In this document: positions 6,296 through 8,791 of the stretch, one piece after another | How positions within the stretch are numbered: the first letter of the stretch is position 1 | Layout of the letters: every line of letters starts with the position of its first letter | NCBI GenBank assembly: GCA_964354225.1 | Contig: CAYGZC010000080.1 | Location: forward strand, 1-8,791 | Length of the DNA stretch: 8,791 bases | Source: CAYGZC01 sp964354225 | GTDB taxonomy: Bacteria; Bacteroidota; Ignavibacteria; UBA10030; SZUA-254 | Reading direction: 5' to 3' | Notes under the pieces: generated by a model | What the model saw: only the letters and a program-made list of their open reading frames with translations | What the model was told of the DNA's origin: nothing | Database searches by the model: none | Position numbers and translations under genes: made by a program

Positions 6296-7315
6296 TTATG
6301 GAATCGTGCCAAATCGTTTTACCTGTAATTTTCTCCCTCCAAAATTTATGAGCAGACATAACTTTCGATTCAATAAACTTAGATACCGTTTGGCTTGCTC
6401 AATATCCTCTGGCAAAAAATTTTTCTTGGCTTTTAATTCAATGATGATTTCCATGCCAACCAGAAAATCCACACGATCTTTCCCAATGACACTTCCCTTG
6501 TAATTAATCTCATATTCTGCTTCATGGACAAAAGGTATCGACCGCAATTTTAATTCTTTTTCAACTGCCCGATGATAAATAACTTCTCGATGCTTATGAC
6601 CAAGCCCTTTGTGAATTTCCTTGCAGCATTGAACAATAGAATCTATAATACCTCTCGTATCATGCTCAAAACGTTTATCTAAGGAACGAAAATTTATGAA
6701 TTCATCATCTTTATTTTTATCTATACTATTATTGTAGGTTTCCTTTGATAACTTTTTTCTTAAATATCGGCGTACACTCGCAAGGCTAGGCAGATCATTC
6801 TCATGACAAACATTTTTCTCTGGCAGTGATAAAATATATCCTTTTTTGCAAAGATTGGTTAGCGTACGAAATACAGCGGTAGCATTAAGTCCTTCTTGAA
6901 GATAAGTTGTGAATATAAATTGTTCAAGTGGAATAGTATTAGTTAACCCGTCAAAAGTGATGACTAATTTCTTTCCACTTCTCAATGTACCTTTGTCAGA
7001 AGGTTCTTTTCTTACTATCGCATATTCTAGTGCTTTTCGTAACTGTGGATGGTAGGCAATTGGGATAAGTGAGGATCTTTTCGGTAACAAGAACAATTTT
7101 CGTAATTCAGATTTCAATCGCCGCTGAGTTGCAACTGATAATTTATATTTATCGGCAATTTGATATTCAACTTCAGATATATTACTAACAGCGCTTACCG
7201 AGGAAACCATTATCTCAATTTTCTTCAAAACTTTATTATTAATTCGGGATTGAGAAACTTCTGGAATTACAATATTCTTTACTTGCACATTCACTATTTT
7301 TAAATTATTATTCAC
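6296..7315 (-). CDS. HTH-like region fused to GxxExxY-family PD-(D/E)XK nuclease-like domain
   Basis: The 339-residue product starts at GTG 7315; the frame upstream is closed by the prfA stop, and AAGAG lies 4 bases before the GTG. Residues about 225-335 match the GxxExxY family (PDDEXK_3): E244 and Y247 in HREVIYHRA, then D283 in KDRVDFLV, E293 and K295 in IIIELKAKK, Q307 and Y311 in EQAKRYLSLL, and LLINFGG. The leading glycine is replaced by lysine, but the D-ExK triad is intact, so nuclease activity is possible. The biological role of this family is not established. Such proteins are usually about 125 residues long and stand alone. Here about 200 residues precede the domain: 45-75 (EVEYQIADKYKLSVATQRRL) and 128-190 (TAVFRTLTNLCKKGYI, then LPSLASVRRYLRKKL) look like helix-turn-helix segments of transposase type. 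I see no DDE catalytic core. The gene follows prfA by 15 bp and is AT-rich compared with it, suggesting a later arrival. Confidence 0.7.
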   Translation of the reverse strand: MNNNLKIVNVQVKNIVIPEVSQSRINNKVLKKIEIMVSSVSAVSNISEVEYQIADKYKLSVATQRRLKSELRKLFLLPKRSSLIPIAYHPQLRKALEYAIVRKEPSDKGTLRSGKKLVITFDGLTNTIPLEQFIFTTYLQEGLNATAVFRTLTNLCKKGYILSLPEKNVCHENDLPSLASVRRYLRKKLSKETYNNSIDKNKDDEFINFRSLDKRFEHDTRGIIDSIVQCCKEIHKGLGHKHREVIYHRAVEKELKLRSIPFVHEAEYEINYKGSVIGKDRVDFLVGMEIIIELKAKKNFLPEDIEQAKRYLSLLNRKLCLLINFGGRKLQVKRFGTIP

Positions 7316-7330
7316 ATAACTCTTAAAAAT

Positions 7331-8401
7331 TCAGTCACCACTCTCCTGCAACTTCTCTGCCTTATCGGCAATTCTCAATTGCTCAATGATGTCACCTAAC
7401 TTTCCATCAATAATTTCGGATAGATTGTACAGAGTTAATCCTATACGATGATCTGTCATGCGGTTCTGCGGAAAGTTGTACGTGCGAATTTTATCGCTGC
7501 GGTCGCCGCTTTTAACCATCAAGCGTCGCTGTGCAGTGATATCGGCATTTTGTTCCCGAATTTTTGCTTCATATAATTTTGCACGAAGCATCTTCATCGC
7601 ATGTTCACGGTTCTGGAACTGTGAGCGTTCCTGCTGGCAGGCAACAACAATACCGCTCGGTCTATGAGTTATACGTACGGCGGTTTCAACCTTGTTTACG
7701 TTCTGCCCGCCTTTGCCACCGGCGCGATAAGTATCGAATTGCAAGTCGGCAGGGTTTATTTCAATCTCAACATCTTCAACTTCCGGTAGAACTGCGACTG
7801 TTGCTGCCGAGGTGTGAACACGTCCCTGTGCTTCTGTTTCGGGCACACGCTGGACACGGTGCACACCGCTTTCAAATTTTAACGCACCGTAAGCACCGGT
7901 TCCTTTCAACGAGAAGACGACTTCCTTGAATCCGCCAAGACCTGTATCGTTCCAATCCATTAATTCGGTCTTCCAGCCGGCGCGCTCGGCATAACGGGTA
8001 TACATACGATACAAATCCGCAGCAAAGAGCGCTGCCTCATCCCCGCCTGTGCCTCCGCGAATTTCAACTATACAATCTTTATCGTCATTGGGATCTTTCG
8101 GGACAAGCAGGATTTTCAGCTCTTCTTCCAATTTTAAAAACTTTCCTTCGGCATCGGTAAGTTCGGCGGTAGCAAGCTCCCTCATTTCTGCGTCCCCTTC
8201 GTTCGCGGCGAGATGTTTCAGGTTCTCGACATTCGTCCTCGATTTTTTATACTCCTGGTACTTTCGAACGATTTCGGTTTTCTCGCTGTATTCCTTGCTC
8301 AGTTCGCGATACCGCTCTTGATTGGAGATAACGGCAGGATCAGAAAGAAGCTGAGTGATTTCTTCGTACCGTGCAATTAATTTTTCAAGTTTATCGAACA
8401 A
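7331..8401 (-). CDS. prfA: Peptide chain release factor 1
   Basis: This 356-residue protein is full length for RF1. It recognises UAA and UAG stop codons and triggers peptide release on the ribosome. Visible features are the N-terminal coiled-coil domain (residues 1-95); GGTGGDEA (117-123); the RF1-type codon-recognition tripeptide PET (187-189) in VQRVPETEAQGRVHTSA, rather than the SPF of RF2; and the catalytic GGQ (231-233) in RAGGKGGQNVNKVETAVR. Q233 is the residue that PrmC methylates. The start is TTG at 8401-8399: it gives the conserved FDKLE opening and is preceded by GGAG with an 8-base spacer. The gene begins 2 bp after the DUF1385 stop, so the two are very likely co-transcribed. Its own stop is UGA, which RF1 does not read. 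prmC, the usual next gene, is absent here. Confidence 0.97.
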   Translation of the reverse strand: MFDKLEKLIARYEEITQLLSDPAVISNQERYRELSKEYSEKTEIVRKYQEYKKSRTNVENLKHLAANEGDAEMRELATAELTDAEGKFLKLEEELKILLVPKDPNDDKDCIVEIRGGTGGDEAALFAADLYRMYTRYAERAGWKTELMDWNDTGLGGFKEVVFSLKGTGAYGALKFESGVHRVQRVPETEAQGRVHTSAATVAVLPEVEDVEIEINPADLQFDTYRAGGKGGQNVNKVETAVRITHRPSGIVVACQQERSQFQNREHAMKMLRAKLYEAKIREQNADITAQRRLMVKSGDRSDKIRTYNFPQNRMTDHRIGLTLYNLSEIIDGKLGDIIEQLRIADKAEKLQESGD

Positions 8402-8403
8402 TC

Positions 8404-8791
8404 TTACTTCTCCACAAGCTCAGACACTTGTTGGACGTACGAAACCGGCAAAGATACATCGATACCAAGCGCACACTTCAGCGCAACAAGTGCCACCTCA
8501 ACCTGTGATGTATCCGGTTCTTTCGTCGTAATCTTTTGCATCCAGATGCCGGGAGCTATGAGGATTTTTCCCGGACGTGTACCCCGCTTCTTACTCGACC
8601 ATCGGATGAACTCGTATGAGATTCCTCCGACAAGCGGAATTAGCGGCAAGTGTGTCAATAGGCGGATAACTAAGGTAATCTTCCCGAGCCAAAGAATCAG
8701 TAGAGAATCCAAAATTGCAAACAACAGAATTGAAGCGAGAGCAACAATCAGAATGAAGCTTGTGCCACACCGGGGATGGAACCGTGAAGAC
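8404..8791 (-). CDS. DUF1385 (YqhQ-type) membrane protein, C-terminal 128 residues
   Basis: The frame is open to the window edge, so the 5' part is outside; the whole family is roughly 300 residues. The first residues in view, SSRFHPRCGTSFILIV, contain the family hallmark HPRCGTSF. Two hydrophobic segments follow: about residues 11-33 (FILIVALASILLFAILDSLL) and 40-55 (around LLTHLPLIPLVGGISYE). Next comes a cytoplasmic-looking tail with the conserved KILIAPGIWMQKITTKEPD and QVEVALVALKCAL. The family is a membrane protein of unknown function frequently encoded beside rpmE and prfA, and that arrangement is kept here. An internal TTG at 8724 is not the start, because the family match continues upstream of it. 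Confidence 0.9.
   Translation of the reverse strand, partial: SSRFHPRCGTSFILIVALASILLFAILDSLLILWLGKITLVIRLLTHLPLIPLVGGISYEFIRWSSKKRGTRPGKILIAPGIWMQKITTKEPDTSQVEVALVALKCALGIDVSLPVSYVQQVSELVEK
8410..8413 (-). promoter_or_regulatory. Ribosome binding site that fixes the TTG start of prfA
   Basis: GGAG on the minus strand, inside the last codons of the DUF1385 gene, lies 8 bases before the TTG at 8401. It supports the rare start codon and translational coupling of the two genes. Confidence 0.6.

Noticed and set aside
7564..7929. Open frame of 121 codons on the plus strand inside prfA
   Set aside because: It is the shadow of a strongly conserved gene on the other strand, with an Arg/His/Leu-rich translation and no recognisable motif.
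1..8791. CRISPR array, tRNA or rRNA genes
   Set aside because: No regularly spaced direct repeats, cloverleaf with a T-arm consensus, or conserved rRNA segments were seen on either strand.

Overview
The window looks like chromosome from a moderately AT-rich, free-living member of the Bacteroidota/Chlorobiota side of the FCB group (Ignavibacteria-like). The reasons are a secreted multidomain protein ending in a type A type IX secretion (T9SS) sorting domain with the NFPNPFNPST motif, paired GWNLISVP-type modules, and a TAnnTTTG-type promoter. This placement is an inference from protein style, not from a marker gene.

Layout, left to right. (1) Positions 1-140 are the end of an IS3-family insertion sequence, transcribed leftward: the terminal repeat starts at 140 and the first 24 codons of OrfA lie at 72-1. 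(2) The element has landed inside a gene for a secreted beta-strand-rich protein (minus strand, 1147 down to 141). The last six codons and the stop of that reading frame are IS sequence, so the gene is broken. (3) Just upstream is a related secreted gene (about 1691-1150, minus) that has lost its frame near 1551; one missing G explains it. (4) Positions 1692-1900 hold a candidate Bacteroidota-type promoter and a perfect 14-bp palindrome, with nothing else recognised. (5) A 1242-residue secreted protein (5629-1901, minus) joins a PHP-type metal-dependent phosphoesterase domain to FN3-like repeats and a T9SS signal. (6) It diverges from tadA (5795-6271, plus) across a 165-bp promoter region. (7) Convergent with tadA lies an unusual 339-residue fusion (7315-6296, minus): an N-terminal part with HTH-like sequence joined to a GxxExxY-family PD-(D/E)XK nuclease-like domain. 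(8) This follows prfA (8401-7331, minus; release factor 1) and the 3' part of a DUF1385/YqhQ-type membrane protein gene (8791-8404, minus).

How they fit: DUF1385-prfA is a familiar housekeeping pair. The fusion gene sits 15 bp behind prfA, in the slot where many bacteria have prmC. tadA is a translation gene (wobble inosine). The left half is an accessory zone of exported proteins showing active decay, with a frameshift and an IS insertion in neighbouring paralogues. The points most worth checking are the IS-interrupted gene, the frameshift, and the HTH-PDDEXK fusion. No complete undescribed defence or mobile system can be demonstrated from this window.
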